DNA from: Paenibacillus algicola
GTDB lineage: Bacteria > Bacillota > Bacilli > Paenibacillales > Paenibacillaceae
Length of the DNA stretch: 64,000 nt
Direction of reading: 5' to 3'
Assembly: GCF_005577435.1 (NCBI RefSeq)
Contig: NZ_CP040396.1
Location: 2,290,501-2,354,500, forward strand
Below are positions 52,955 to 62,315 of the stretch, piece after piece. Numbering within the stretch: position 1 is the stretch's first letter; every line of letters begins with the position of its first letter. The position numbers and the translations under genes were made by a program. The notes below the pieces were generated by a model that saw only the letters and a list, made by a program, of their open reading frames with translations, was not told the origin of the DNA and ran no database searches.

Positions 52955-53121
52955 AACATTCATTCCCTTCATCTTTAATTGGAGTGTGTTATGGACTGCT
53001 CGATGCAGTCCGGATTCTTAGCCGCCTCCCTCCTTTCATAATCATTGTAAAATGATAGCGTATTCATAAATAGTTCCAAATTAAAGCTCCTACCTGAGAA
53101 ATCTCAGCATTTCATCGCAAA

Positions 53122-53148
53122 GACTGCCGCATTCACCATGCGGCAGTC
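53122..53148 (-). terminator. Hairpin after 39-residue gene
   Basis: A 10-bp perfect stem GACTGCCGCA / TGCGGCAGTC. On the minus strand only three T follow, so termination may be weak. Confidence 0.5.
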
Positions 53149-53165
53149 CTCATCGGTCACGAATT

Positions 53166-53285
53166 CTAATCCATCTTTTCCGCTTCGGAAGCCAGCTCCT
53201 TCAGCGATTTGATCTTGCCGTGGGGATGCTGATCCCGCTTTCGTGATTTCCAGGCAGCCTCTGCTCTTCTCTTTTGTTGAGACAT
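53166..53285 (-). CDS. 39-residue basic hypothetical protein
   Basis: A short gene starting at ATG 53285 behind AAGGAGGG at good spacing. The product (MSQQKRRAEAAWKSRKR… ending ASEAEKMD) is charged and helical with no membrane part. The strong ribosome site and a hairpin after the stop support a real gene. The function is unknown; small basic proteins of this kind are common in Paenibacillus spore or stress genes, which is only a suggestion. Confidence 0.65.
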   Translation of the reverse strand: MSQQKRRAEAAWKSRKRDQHPHGKIKSLKELASEAEKMD

Positions 53286-53454
53286 CACAGTACCCTCCTT
53301 GATGGATTCAAATGAAATGACCTCCATTAGCATTCCACCCCGATTACATTTTCATGCCATCCCTTCTTGCCGGAATCCATGGTTTGTGTCTCTGTCAAGC
53401 GTGTAATACTAAGCATATACCTATACATCTACATGGAAGGGAATGAGCTATAGC

Positions 53455-53940
53455 ATGAGTATGACGAAACATCCGGAGGATATTCAAAAGGTCGCTAAGC
53501 TGATCAAGGACATCGACACGGCGATGCTGACAACGATTTCTGAAAACGGACTCGTGTCCCGCCCTATGAAAACGCAAGAATTAGAGTTTGACGGAGATCT
53601 GTGGTTCCTGACCAAAAAGGATACTAGCAAGTTTCATGAAATCCTGCATAACAAGCAGGTCAATGTAGCGTATGCTGACAAATCCTATGTCTCGGTGCGT
53701 GGCAATGCCGAGCTGATCGACAGCCCGGAGAAGATCAAGGAGTTCTGGAATAAGGCCTATGAAGAAATTTTGGACTGCAGCTATGATGATCCGAGCCTGG
53801 TTCTGATCAAGGTGCATGCAGAGACGGCGGAGTACTGGGATTCCGGCAATAAATTTAAGATGATGACGTATATGCTGCGCCGTGCTGTTGGCCAAGATGT
53901 AAAGGCTTCGGATATGAATGAGGAAGTAAACCTGAAATAA
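53455..53940 (+). CDS. Pyridoxamine-phosphate-oxidase-fold stress protein (GsP26-like)
   Basis: A 161-residue split-barrel FMN-binding protein of the general-stress-protein-26 type (DIDTAMLTTISENGLVSRPM, then LWFLTKKDTSKFHEI). It probably binds FMN, F420 or haem; the substrate is unknown. Starts at ATG 53443 and 53455 are both possible; GGAAGGG is badly placed for the first, so the second is chosen. A bidirectional terminator follows. Confidence 0.85.
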   Translation: MSMTKHPEDIQKVAKLIKDIDTAMLTTISENGLVSRPMKTQELEFDGDLWFLTKKDTSKFHEILHNKQVNVAYADKSYVSVRGNAELIDSPEKIKEFWNKAYEEILDCSYDDPSLVLIKVHAETAEYWDSGNKFKMMTYMLRRAVGQDVKASDMNEEVNLK

Positions 53941-53976
53941 CGCGTTGCCTGAAGAATCAATCTCAAAGATGAAAAG

Positions 53977-54017
53977 AAACCCCAAGAGCGGCAAAACATT
54001 GCAGCTCTTGGGGTTTT
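53977..54017. terminator. Bidirectional terminator
   Basis: A 13-bp stem AAACCCCAAGAGC / GCTCTTGGGGTTT between convergent genes, with A and T tracts on either side. Confidence 0.88.
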
Positions 54018-54027
54018 GATGCTCACA

Positions 54028-55164
54028 CTAGTTTATGGACTTGAACTTCAGCTCCACGGTGAACGTGGTTCCTGCATCGACTTCACTTTCGACGTGAATC
54101 TGTCCTCCCATTAACTCTGCGAGCTCTTTGCAAATGTTCAGGCCCAGGCCGCTGCCGCCAAAGCGGCGGGAGTGGGAAATGTCCGCCTGGACAAAGGTCC
54201 CAAACAGACTCTTCATCTTGGACTTCGGTATGCCGATCCCTGTATCCTGCACGATAAATGTGATCTCCGCAGACTCGTTATGCTGCTTGACCAGCCTGGC
54301 CTGCAGCTGAACACGTCCAGACTGTGTAAATTTAATCGCATTGCTCAGCAGGTTGTCCAGAATCTGCCTTAACCGAAGCGGATCCCCGATCAACACCTCC
54401 GGCAGGCTAGGATCAATATCTGTGGACAGCTCCACCTGCTTAAGCCTTGCTGCCGGCTGATGGATCTTGAATAGCTGCTGCAGCAGCTGATCGGGCCTGA
54501 ATTCGACCTCTTCCACCTTCATTTTTCCCATGCCAAGCTTGGCCATATCCATACTGTTATTTACAAAGCTCAGGAGAACCTCCGCAGATTGCTGTGCAAG
54601 CTCCAGATATTCCTCCTGCTCCTGCGGGGAAGCATCCATCCCGGCGAGCTCAATCATATTCATGATGCCGTTAAGCGGCGTTCTGATCTCATGGCTAAGC
54701 TTGCCAATGAACTCCATGTGCTGTCTGGCATTGTACTCCGCCATTTGTATTGCTAATTGCAGCTGCTGCTCGGCGAATTTACGCTCACTGATATCATATT
54801 GAATACCAACGAAATACAAACACTCTCCAGCTTCGTTAAAAATAGGGTCGATGTTCAGCTCGTTCCAGAATTTACGGCCGGCTTTAGTGTAGTTTAAAAT
54901 CTCGACCTTCGTAGCCTTCTGCTGCTGAATGGCCTGCTTGATCTTGTCCACGGTCTCGCGATCCGTCTCAGGTCCTTGCAGGAAGCGGCAGTTGCTGCCT
55001 ACGGATTCCTCTACCGAATAGCCGGTCAGCTCCGTGAAATGCTCATTGACATAAATTAAAGGCAGTATCGGATCCCTTGCATCCACTACCGTAACCGAAT
55101 ATTGCAGTCTGGCGATCAGGTATTCCCACGGGATCAACGTGTTTTGCGATTGGGCTTGCTTCAT
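54028..55164 (-). CDS. LOV-domain histidine kinase (blue-light receptor)
   Basis: A 378-residue soluble sensor kinase. A LOV domain spans about 15-125 with the flavin-adduct cysteine C59 in SNCRFLQG and the flavin-contacting N91, N101 and Q122. HisKA follows with phospho-acceptor H158 in LSHEIRTPLNG, then HATPase with N-box DNLLSNAIKF, DTGIGIP and GGSGLGL. In the LOV family, blue light forms a flavin-Cys bond that switches kinase activity. GGAGG precedes the second ATG (55164). It has no receiver domain or response regulator of its own; the adjacent hybrid kinase is a possible partner. Confidence 0.92.
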   Translation of the reverse strand: MKQAQSQNTLIPWEYLIARLQYSVTVVDARDPILPLIYVNEHFTELTGYSVEESVGSNCRFLQGPETDRETVDKIKQAIQQQKATKVEILNYTKAGRKFWNELNIDPIFNEAGECLYFVGIQYDISERKFAEQQLQLAIQMAEYNARQHMEFIGKLSHEIRTPLNGIMNMIELAGMDASPQEQEEYLELAQQSAEVLLSFVNNSMDMAKLGMGKMKVEEVEFRPDQLLQQLFKIHQPAARLKQVELSTDIDPSLPEVLIGDPLRLRQILDNLLSNAIKFTQSGRVQLQARLVKQHNESAEITFIVQDTGIGIPKSKMKSLFGTFVQADISHSRRFGGSGLGLNICKELAELMGGQIHVESEVDAGTTFTVELKFKSIN

Positions 55165-55247
55165 CATGGACCTCCTGTATACTGGCCTCTAGAAACCCTA
55201 TCATAACATTGAACCTGCAAGCTTTCCACATGGATCTTGGAAAAACG

Positions 55248-55288
55248 ACAAAAAAAGCCAATTCCTGTACGGCTCAGGAATTGGCTTG
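55248..55288 (-). terminator. Terminator after hybrid kinase gene
   Basis: A 13-bp stem AAGCCAATTCCTG / CAGGAATTGGCTT, followed on the minus strand by a T run (A at 55250-55256 on plus). Confidence 0.85.
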
Positions 55289-55292
55289 GTGT

Positions 55293-57197
55293 TTACATCA
55301 GGTGCTTCTGCTTCACGAATTGTAGTGCCTTTTGAATCGCGTCGCGGGACACAGGCTTGCTAATATACTCGTTCATTCCTGCCTCCAGGCAATGCTCCCG
55401 GTCCCCTTTGAGCGCATTGGCCGTGACAGCAACAATGTACGGCTGCCTATCCTCGGGAATAGATTTACGGATTTCCTGGGTTGCAGTCAAGCCGTCCATC
55501 ACAGGCATATGAATGTCCATGAATACAATATCGTACGGATGACGGGTTAGTGCTTGCAGCGCCTCTTGTCCGTTCGTAGCCACCGAGACACGGTGGCCCA
55601 TCTTCTCCACCATTTTGCTAAGCACAAGTCTGTTAATCTCATGGTCCTCGACTATAAGTATTCTAGCAGGCTCCAGGTCTTGGTCATAACCTTCCTCCTG
55701 AGTCTTGGCGACTTTCATCTTCCCTTCCTTTAGAGGAAACGTAAAATGAAAGCGTGAGCCGCTCTTGCCATCACTATCCGCACAAATCTGTCCGCCCATC
55801 ATCTCCACGATCCGCTGACAGATGGAGAGTCCGAGTCCGGTTCCCTCATGCCGCTTCATCATGAAGCTGTCAATCTGTGAGAAGGGCTCAAAGATTACCT
55901 TCAGCTTATCCGGAGGAATACCAATGCCAGTATCCGCTACCGTGAACAAGAGCATGTCGTCATCGCCACGGCGAGCCTTGGAGACCGCTACCGAGATTTC
56001 CCCGCTCCCGGTGAATTTCACCGCGTTACCGAGCAGATTCAGCAGCACCTGCTTTAGACGATCCGCATCACCGAGCAAATGCTCGGGCACATCGTGCTGG
56101 ATGGAGTATGACAGCCTGAGCTTCTTCACTTCGGCCTTAGCCGACACAATGGAAAGGCATTCCTTCACGATCCGCTGGACATCGAAGATTTGCTCATGCA
56201 GCTCGCTTTTTCCCGCTTCAATCTTCGATAAATCCAGAATGTTATTAATAATGGAGAGCAGCGATTCCCCGCTCTGGCGAATGATGCGCAGGTACTCTTT
56301 GTGCTCCTCCTCCAGATCAGAATCCAGCAAAATATCCGTCATCCCGATGACACCATTCATCGGTGTCCGAATTTCATGACTCATCATCGCCAGAAACTCA
56401 CTCTTGGCCTTATTGGTGGCTTCTGCGGTCTCTTTGGCCATAATCAGCTGCTTCTGCTCCGACATGTCCTTGCAGATCATATAGAACCCGATATTCTGCT
56501 CATTCACAAAAATCGGCGCAATACTTGTAAGCACTTCCACAAAGTGACCTTCCTTGGTCACCAGGGTATCAATTTCCTGCTCGACGGAGCTGTCATGCAA
56601 GGATTCCGTTAAAATGCGGTACACATGGCTCGGACCAATCAGATTGGCAAGCTCCATCCCGATCAGCTCGGTAGACACGTTGTACCCGGTCAGCTTCTCC
56701 GCCATAATATTCGCATTGATGATGTTGCCCTTCAAGTCAAAGGATACTACAGCGTCGTGATTGTATTTTTTTAGAGAGGTGTAACGCTCTACCGATTCCT
56801 GCAGTCGCTGCTCCGATTCTTTTTGCTTCGAAATATCAATCATCTGTGCGATATAGTACATCGGGACTCCTTGATCATCACTAAACAATCGCACAGAAAA
56901 CAAGCCCCATATCAAATGGCCGTTACGGTGGATAAATCGCTTCTCAACCTGCAGCTCTGTCTCTGTGCTTCCGGTGAGCCCGAGAATTTGGTTCATAAGT
57001 GGAAGAGGTTCTTCCGGGTATGTAAACTCGGCAAGATGCTTGCCGTCCATTTCATGCTGCTGGTATCCAAACATACGTTCGAAGGCCGGGTTAACTGATA
57101 ATATCAGCCCTTTATGATCCATCAGTGCAATTCCGAATGAGGCGAATTCAAATACTTGGCTATTCAGCGTTGGCTTATCCAGGTTAACACGGTGCAT
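55293..57197 (-). CDS. PAS-PAS hybrid histidine kinase with receiver domain
   Basis: A 634-residue soluble kinase: PAS 1 (about 10-125), PAS 2 (about 135-245), HisKA with H274 in MSHEIRTPMNG, HATPase (about 370-490, with NLLGNAVKF, DTGIGIP and GTGLGL), and a C-terminal receiver with phospho-acceptor D561 in VFMDIHMPVMDG. No membrane segment or DNA-binding output is present. The ATG at 57197 lies seven bases after GGAGG; the longer frame to 57230 is rejected. It precedes the LOV kinase on the same strand, separated by a terminator, so the two are co-oriented but probably separately transcribed. Confidence 0.92.
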   Translation of the reverse strand: MHRVNLDKPTLNSQVFEFASFGIALMDHKGLILSVNPAFERMFGYQQHEMDGKHLAEFTYPEEPLPLMNQILGLTGSTETELQVEKRFIHRNGHLIWGLFSVRLFSDDQGVPMYYIAQMIDISKQKESEQRLQESVERYTSLKKYNHDAVVSFDLKGNIINANIMAEKLTGYNVSTELIGMELANLIGPSHVYRILTESLHDSSVEQEIDTLVTKEGHFVEVLTSIAPIFVNEQNIGFYMICKDMSEQKQLIMAKETAEATNKAKSEFLAMMSHEIRTPMNGVIGMTDILLDSDLEEEHKEYLRIIRQSGESLLSIINNILDLSKIEAGKSELHEQIFDVQRIVKECLSIVSAKAEVKKLRLSYSIQHDVPEHLLGDADRLKQVLLNLLGNAVKFTGSGEISVAVSKARRGDDDMLLFTVADTGIGIPPDKLKVIFEPFSQIDSFMMKRHEGTGLGLSICQRIVEMMGGQICADSDGKSGSRFHFTFPLKEGKMKVAKTQEEGYDQDLEPARILIVEDHEINRLVLSKMVEKMGHRVSVATNGQEALQALTRHPYDIVFMDIHMPVMDGLTATQEIRKSIPEDRQPYIVAVTANALKGDREHCLEAGMNEYISKPVSRDAIQKALQFVKQKHLM

Positions 57198-57347
57198 ATG
57201 TGACCTCCACATGATCAGTGTCTCTCGCATGGTAGAAATAATAGGCTATATACCCAACAATCCGAGGGCTGAAACAGTCCTTTCAATCTACCTGTCTCAT
57301 AGGATTGTAAGGGACTCTGTGATATTATGCAATCATGGAGGTTTAAG

Positions 57348-58511
57348 ATGATAAACATACAGCGTTGGATGAGTCGACAGTATTTAAGCTTTTTTGTAAC
57401 CTGGGGAGTGTTTCTTCCCTTCTGGACCGGGTGGCTGATGGAAGCCAAGGGCTTGAGTGTAGCCGAAGCCAGCCTGATTATGAGTCTGGGTCTAGCCATG
57501 AGAGGGCTGTCCACTCTGTTTTTGTTTCCCTGGCTGTCGGCCAGATACAGCAGTAATACCCTGCGGATCGCGATGTCGATCGCGACGCTGCTGGCTATTC
57601 TCACCTATATTCCGGCAGAATCCTTTATAGAGCTCATTCTTGCGACGGTGCTGGTGCATATGTTCTACCCGACCATTATGCCGGCGCTCGACAGTGCGGC
57701 AGGAATCCTGATTCAGCGCAAGCTGCTGAACAACTATGGACGAAGCCGATCCTTTGGCTCGGCAGGCTTTGTGATGGCGGGTGTGGTGCTTACCTTTTTT
57801 ACAGGAACGTACGGTGACGGCGTGGTCTTATGGGCACTTATCCTCGGGATGTTTGTATTTGCCGTGCTAAGTCTGCTGCCTGCCCCTGAAGCTCTGCAGG
57901 AAGGAGCCTCGCTGCACCGCTCCCGTAACGGCATGCTGCAGCTGTTCCGTGTTCGTCATTTCGGAATCGTGCTGGCTGCCGTCGTTCTGCTGCAGGCGGC
58001 CCATGCCTCGTATTACAGCTATGGCTATATTTATTTGCAGCATATTGAGGTCCCTACCTACTGGATCGGGATCATCATAAACATTGCAGTGGTTGCCGAG
58101 ATTATTTTTTTCGTGGTAGCCGACCGTTATTTTCAGAGCTTCTCTGCCGGGTCTCTGTTGAGTCTTGCGGCGATGGGCTCTACCGTGCGGTGGCTGCTCG
58201 TGTTCGCTTTTCCGAATGTGGTGGTGTTCTCGATCTCCCAAGCCCTGCACGCCTTCTCGTTCGCCATGGGTCATTATGCATTTATGCGATTCATCACGCA
58301 CCATATTCCTCAGTCGCAAATTCCGAATGCTCAAGGGATGTACGGTGCGCTGGCATTAAGCTGGAGTACGGCGATATTAACGCTGTTCGGCGGGTTTCTA
58401 TATGAAATTCAGCCCGGGTTTGCGTTTCTCGGTATGATTGTGTGTACACTGCCCTCCTTGCTCCTGGCCCTGATATATCGATCTCAAGAACGCAGAGCTG
58501 CTCTAATATAA
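57348..58511 (+). CDS. MFS transporter, HcaT/PPP-like
   Basis: A 387-residue 12-helix major-facilitator protein. The FGSAGFVMAGV and GNYGRSRSFGS-type segments (here NNYGRSRSFGS) and the MGHYAFMRFITHHIP region resemble the HcaT/YcaD-like group annotated as aromatic-acid or maltose-type permeases. The substrate is unknown. The ATG at 57348 follows TGGAGG at eight bases. Confidence 0.85.
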   Translation: MINIQRWMSRQYLSFFVTWGVFLPFWTGWLMEAKGLSVAEASLIMSLGLAMRGLSTLFLFPWLSARYSSNTLRIAMSIATLLAILTYIPAESFIELILATVLVHMFYPTIMPALDSAAGILIQRKLLNNYGRSRSFGSAGFVMAGVVLTFFTGTYGDGVVLWALILGMFVFAVLSLLPAPEALQEGASLHRSRNGMLQLFRVRHFGIVLAAVVLLQAAHASYYSYGYIYLQHIEVPTYWIGIIINIAVVAEIIFFVVADRYFQSFSAGSLLSLAAMGSTVRWLLVFAFPNVVVFSISQALHAFSFAMGHYAFMRFITHHIPQSQIPNAQGMYGALALSWSTAILTLFGGFLYEIQPGFAFLGMIVCTLPSLLLALIYRSQERRAALI

Positions 58512-58567
58512 AGTAATGCCCTCATCAGCAGAAGCTGTCCCCCAAAAAAAATGAGGTCATAAACTCA

Positions 58568-58626
58568 AATAAAGACATGGTAGAGTCTGGGAGGTTAGCC
58601 CAGCACCGCCATGTCTTTATTTTTGG
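58568..58626. terminator. Terminator between MFS gene and uppP
   Basis: A 14-bp stem AAATAAAGACATGG / CCATGTCTTTATTT enclosing an inner CTGGG/CCCAG hairpin, followed by TTTTGG. It lies between convergent genes. Confidence 0.8.
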
Positions 58627-58678
58627 TTTCATTTTCACTCAAGGAGCAAGAAGCTGACCCTTAAGAGGTTCTCTTGCT

Positions 58679-59488
58679 TTATAAGATAAACAATAGCAAA
58701 ATTCCGACCGCAAAGCAGTAATAGGCGAAATACTTCAGGTTTCCTTTAGCCATCACGTTCATCAGCCATTTCATGGAAAAATAGGTCGTTACCAATGAAG
58801 CTGCAAAGGCGAGTACATAAGGGACCGCCATTGAGGCTCGTTCCGGGTTCTGGGTCAAATCGGAAACACTGAGAATGATCCCGCCGACACTGATCGGAAT
58901 ATAGAGCATGAATGAGAAGCGCAGGGCCGTCTCCTGCTTCATCCCTACCGCCATAGACGAAATGACCGTAGCGCCGGAGCGGCTGATGCCTGGAATCAAA
59001 GCAACCGCCTGGGCCAGACCCACAAGCAAGGCGTCACGGACGGAAAGGTCACCGTCTCTTTTTCGTCCCCGTAAATTTCGGATCAGCCATAAGGCGACCC
59101 CTGTAACAAGGAGTGAAATGCTAACCGTATGTATAGAAGAGAAGAATTGCTCGATCTGACTCTTGAGCAGGACTGCGGCCAGCGCCGCCGGAATCGTCCC
59201 GATCACCACATACAGGCTGAACATGAAATCGGACCGGTACTCCTTCTCCCGCGTAAGGATGAACTTCACAGTGGAAGAGATCAGGCGCGCAATGTCCTGC
59301 CTGTAAATGACAGCAATCGCAAACAAGGATGCCGTATTCGTCAGCACTTCAAAAAACAGGCCTTCTTGCTTAAGGCCCATCAGCTCCTGCACAATGACCA
59401 GATGACCACTGGAGGATACCGGGATGGGCTCGGTAATGCCCTGTACCATTCCTAGAAATAAATACTTTAACCATAACAATACATCCAT
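58679..59488 (-). CDS. uppP: Undecaprenyl-diphosphatase
   Basis: A 269-residue integral membrane phosphatase (UppP/BacA) that recycles undecaprenyl diphosphate to the monophosphate carrier used for wall polymers; it can confer bacitracin tolerance. Conserved motifs are QGITEPIPVSSSGHL (16-30, with E20) and PGISRSGAT (166-174, with R170). About eight helices. GGAGG precedes the ATG. It is monocistronic. Confidence 0.95.
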   Translation of the reverse strand: MDVLLWLKYLFLGMVQGITEPIPVSSSGHLVIVQELMGLKQEGLFFEVLTNTASLFAIAVIYRQDIARLISSTVKFILTREKEYRSDFMFSLYVVIGTIPAALAAVLLKSQIEQFFSSIHTVSISLLVTGVALWLIRNLRGRKRDGDLSVRDALLVGLAQAVALIPGISRSGATVISSMAVGMKQETALRFSFMLYIPISVGGIILSVSDLTQNPERASMAVPYVLAFAASLVTTYFSMKWLMNVMAKGNLKYFAYYCFAVGILLLFIL

Positions 59489-59596
59489 TGAACACTCTGC
59501 CTCCTGCTTCGTCTTATCGACAATAATGATTCTCTCATTCTACATGAGACAGAGTTAGGACTTCAAATGGTCCGTTCAATGGGGGCTTCCTGAAGA

Positions 59597-59824
59597 CTAT
59601 ACAGTAATAAACAAGCTGAATTCCTGACCCTGCTTCTCGGGCTCCTGAGCCATCGTATAGCCATGCTTCACGGCTTCCTCCGGCACGTTACGAAATGCCG
59701 ACGGACAATCCGAGATCACCTGCAGTGTCTGGCCCTTCTTCATTCCCTGCAGCGCCTCTAAGGTATAGATAACGGGATACGGACAGGATTCGCCGCGTAA
59801 ATCCAGTGTGAAATCAACGGACAT
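59597..59824 (-). CDS. TusA-family sulfur-carrier protein
   Basis: A 75-residue TusA/SirA-like protein with the persulfide cysteine C14 in RGESCPYPV. AAAGGAGG precedes the ATG at 59824; a longer frame to 59905 is not favoured. It overlaps the end of the YeeE-type transporter by 11 bases. In known thiosulfate-uptake pairs (TsuA/TsuB) the small protein takes sulfur from the transporter. That role is inferred here from the pairing. Confidence 0.88.
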   Translation of the reverse strand: MSVDFTLDLRGESCPYPVIYTLEALQGMKKGQTLQVISDCPSAFRNVPEEAVKHGYTMAQEPEKQGQEFSLFITV

Positions 59825-61022
59825 GGGTTGCACCTCCTTTCGTAAAGCCTTTTCCGAAGCGGTAATGCCGCTGCCATACGGCTGCAATAGCGTAGAAGAC
59901 ACCAAGGACTAGCAGAGTCAGGAGCAGTGCCGCCGCCGGACCCATCACTGAAATCAGATTGACAGGGGCTCCGCTTTCACCCAGATAGCGATAGACTCCC
60001 AAGTGATCCCAGGAATAAGCAAGCGCCGTGGCGCCCAGAATATTTCCGATAAAGACGGGAACAAAGACGATCTGTCCCTCCATCATCCGGTACATCATCC
60101 CGGTTTCACAGCCCCCGGCCATGACGATGCCAAGACCGAACAGCAATCCCCCCACCAGCGTGCTGGGTGCCGCCAGCTTCGTGACCGGGTCCAAGCCTGC
60201 CACTAAGATGATAATCAAGGTGGCAATCGCGCTGACGGCCATACCAAGCGTGATCGCCTTGGTCATGGTCGCCCGGCCGCTAATCCACAGATCGCGAAAT
60301 GCTGAGGTAAAGCAGATCTGACCGCGCTCGATCAGAATGCCAAAAACGGCGCCGAACAGCGCGGCTGTGCCCAGCATAAATTGATTGCTGGCGTAGAAAT
60401 AAATGATGAGACCAAGATATAAAAAGCCCAGCACCGTCCCCCCTATGGGCTGACGTGATTTTTGCTGTCCGGTTGGCTGAGCCGTACCGCCAGCGCGCAG
60501 GACCGGCTTGCCTTTCCACCATTTCATATTCACAAGCTTCGCACCCAGGTAAGTGCCTCCGGCGGTAGCGACAATGAACAGCCAGGCGTGCAGAGAAAAC
60601 TGCGGTACGCCAGTAAAAAATGCAGCCAGGTTGCAGCCCAGCGCCATCCGCGCACCGAAGCCGGCAATGATGCCGCCGGCGAGTGCCTGCACGTACCGTC
60701 TTTTTTGACGAGGAAAGCGGATCTTGAAATTGCTGCTCAGAAGCACGCTGATGAGCGCACCGATGAACATCCCCCAGACGATCCACCCGTCAGTCCGGCT
60801 CCAGGTAGAGCCGTCCAGCTTCACGAGACCGAAATAAGCCCAATCCGAAACATCCACACCGAAGAGCTCCAGAATATGACCTCCGAAGCGGGTAAACTCC
60901 CCGGTCACGGCCCACACCGTATGCGTAATGCCGAAGTACAGCGCACTGAAGATTCCTGCCAGCGCCATTACCAGATATGGACTCCAGTAATGTTTAAATC
61001 CGAAATAATACCATTTGTTCAC
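59814..61022 (-). CDS. YeeE/YedE-family thiosulfate transporter
   Basis: A 402-residue membrane protein with about ten helices, of the TsuA (YeeE) family that moves thiosulfate into the cell. Three conserved cysteines line the expected path: C130 in LGCNLAAFFTG, C237 in GQICFTSAFRD and C305 in GGCETGMMYR. The start is GTG at 61022 behind AGGGAG. It overlaps the TusA-like gene, so the two are coupled. It may feed cysteine or Fe-S synthesis. Selenium-related import by YedE relatives is an alternative. Confidence 0.85.
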   Translation of the reverse strand: MNKWYYFGFKHYWSPYLVMALAGIFSALYFGITHTVWAVTGEFTRFGGHILELFGVDVSDWAYFGLVKLDGSTWSRTDGWIVWGMFIGALISVLLSSNFKIRFPRQKRRYVQALAGGIIAGFGARMALGCNLAAFFTGVPQFSLHAWLFIVATAGGTYLGAKLVNMKWWKGKPVLRAGGTAQPTGQQKSRQPIGGTVLGFLYLGLIIYFYASNQFMLGTAALFGAVFGILIERGQICFTSAFRDLWISGRATMTKAITLGMAVSAIATLIIILVAGLDPVTKLAAPSTLVGGLLFGLGIVMAGGCETGMMYRMMEGQIVFVPVFIGNILGATALAYSWDHLGVYRYLGESGAPVNLISVMGPAAALLLTLLVLGVFYAIAAVWQRHYRFGKGFTKGGATHVR

Positions 61023-61122
61023 GTTGCTGCTTCTCCCTCTCTCCTTATAAATGCTTCATCAGAAATTCATTTTACTATATTTTCGGAGAAGAGGTTGAGA
61101 TTTTTTTCCATGCAGGACAAAT

Positions 61123-61153
61123 CAAAAAAAGCCGCTTCCTTTACGGAAACGAC
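61123..61153 (-). terminator. Terminator after mtlD
   Basis: On the minus strand GTCGTTTCC pairs with GGAAGCGGC (two G-U pairs) and is followed by seven T. It lies just past the mtlD stop. Confidence 0.75.
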
Positions 61154-61166
61154 CTCTGATCCTAAA

Positions 61167-62315
61167 TTATAAACGATGATATTGATTCACAATTTCCTGA
61201 TGGACGGGATGGTCCTCAAGGATTCCCGTAATCTCGGTGATTGTCGGAGTCAAGCCACGCAGTCTCAGGCTTTGCTGAATTTGAACCGCCTCTTCGTCCT
61301 CGGCTGCGTTAAAGCGGAGTGCTGCTGCCATGGACTTGGCTAGTCCTTGATACGGTAAACCGCGCTCAAAGGCCTGTAAAGCGGGAGAGACGAGACGGTC
61401 ATTAGGGGAAAGCTTCCGAATTGGAGATCTGCCAATCCGCACAATGTCATCCTGCAGCGCCGGATTCCGAAAACGCTCCAGAATCTTCTGGATGTAGCTA
61501 TCATGCTCCTTGGGGTCAAAGCCGTGCTTCGCTACCAGCACGGCTCCCGACTCCTGCAGGACCTGAACCAGCTCGTCTTTAATGTCCTGATGGGCCATCG
61601 CCTGCTGAATCGTGTCCAGCCCCTTCAAGTATCCTCGGTATGCGGCAGAGCAGTGGCCCGTGTTCACGGTGAAGAGCTTGCGCTCAATATACGGTGAAAG
61701 CTCCTTTACATACAGCACGCCTTCTACAGGTATGTAGCCTGGCAGCATGCCGGAAGCATCCACGACCCACTCATAAAATGGCTCCACCTCTACCATCAGC
61801 GGATTTTCATGCTGCTGCAAAGGGACAATACGATCTACAGCCGCGTTCGGGAAGGCGACAAGACCTTCAGCCTTCTGAATGATTTCACGAGCCAGCAATG
61901 GCTCTACGTGCTCTTTCAGCTGCGTACTGCCGCCGATCGCATTTTCACAGGCAATAATATGAAGCGGCTTCGGTGAAGGCTCAGCCAGCCGCTGCGATAT
62001 GGCTGCCGCAATCGTCGGTGCAATATGCTTCAGCACGTTGACGCCGACCGCGGTTGTAATCAGGTCCGCTTCCGCCGCGGCTGCAATCGCTTCAAAGGGC
62101 TCCATGGCGCTGTTAATTCCGCTAACCCCGCGGACGATGATTTGCTGCGGCTGATCATCTGCCAGGACGACCGGATACTCTCCCTCCTTTTTCAGGGCAC
62201 CCACTAGCGTGTCATTCACATCGACAAATGTAACCTGATACCCGGCCTGGGATAGCAGCAGACCGATAAAGCCCCTGCCGATATTCCCCGCCCCAAAGTG
62301 GACGGCCTTCTTCAT
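61167..62315 (-). CDS. mtlD: Mannitol-1-phosphate 5-dehydrogenase
   Basis: A 382-residue NAD-dependent enzyme that converts mannitol-1-phosphate to fructose-6-phosphate. The Rossmann start MKKAVHFGAGNIGRGFIG is diagnostic. The NTGHCSAAYRG segment (with the catalytic Lys region upstream, VLYVKELSPYIERKLF) is typical. The ATG overlaps the mtlF stop by four bases. A terminator follows. Confidence 0.95.
   Translation of the reverse strand: MKKAVHFGAGNIGRGFIGLLLSQAGYQVTFVDVNDTLVGALKKEGEYPVVLADDQPQQIIVRGVSGINSAMEPFEAIAAAAEADLITTAVGVNVLKHIAPTIAAAISQRLAEPSPKPLHIIACENAIGGSTQLKEHVEPLLAREIIQKAEGLVAFPNAAVDRIVPLQQHENPLMVEVEPFYEWVVDASGMLPGYIPVEGVLYVKELSPYIERKLFTVNTGHCSAAYRGYLKGLDTIQQAMAHQDIKDELVQVLQESGAVLVAKHGFDPKEHDSYIQKILERFRNPALQDDIVRIGRSPIRKLSPNDRLVSPALQAFERGLPYQGLAKSMAAALRFNAAEDEEAVQIQQSLRLRGLTPTITEITGILEDHPVHQEIVNQYHRL

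Noticed and set aside
53382..53406. A SigB-like promoter (GTTT, then GTGTAA) before the PNPOx-type gene
   Set aside because: The -10 departs from GGGTAA and no sigB genes are in the window; too weak to call.
60462..61172. A 236-codon plus-strand frame opposite the YeeE-type gene
   Set aside because: Reverse of a conserved membrane protein; the translation is not protein-like.
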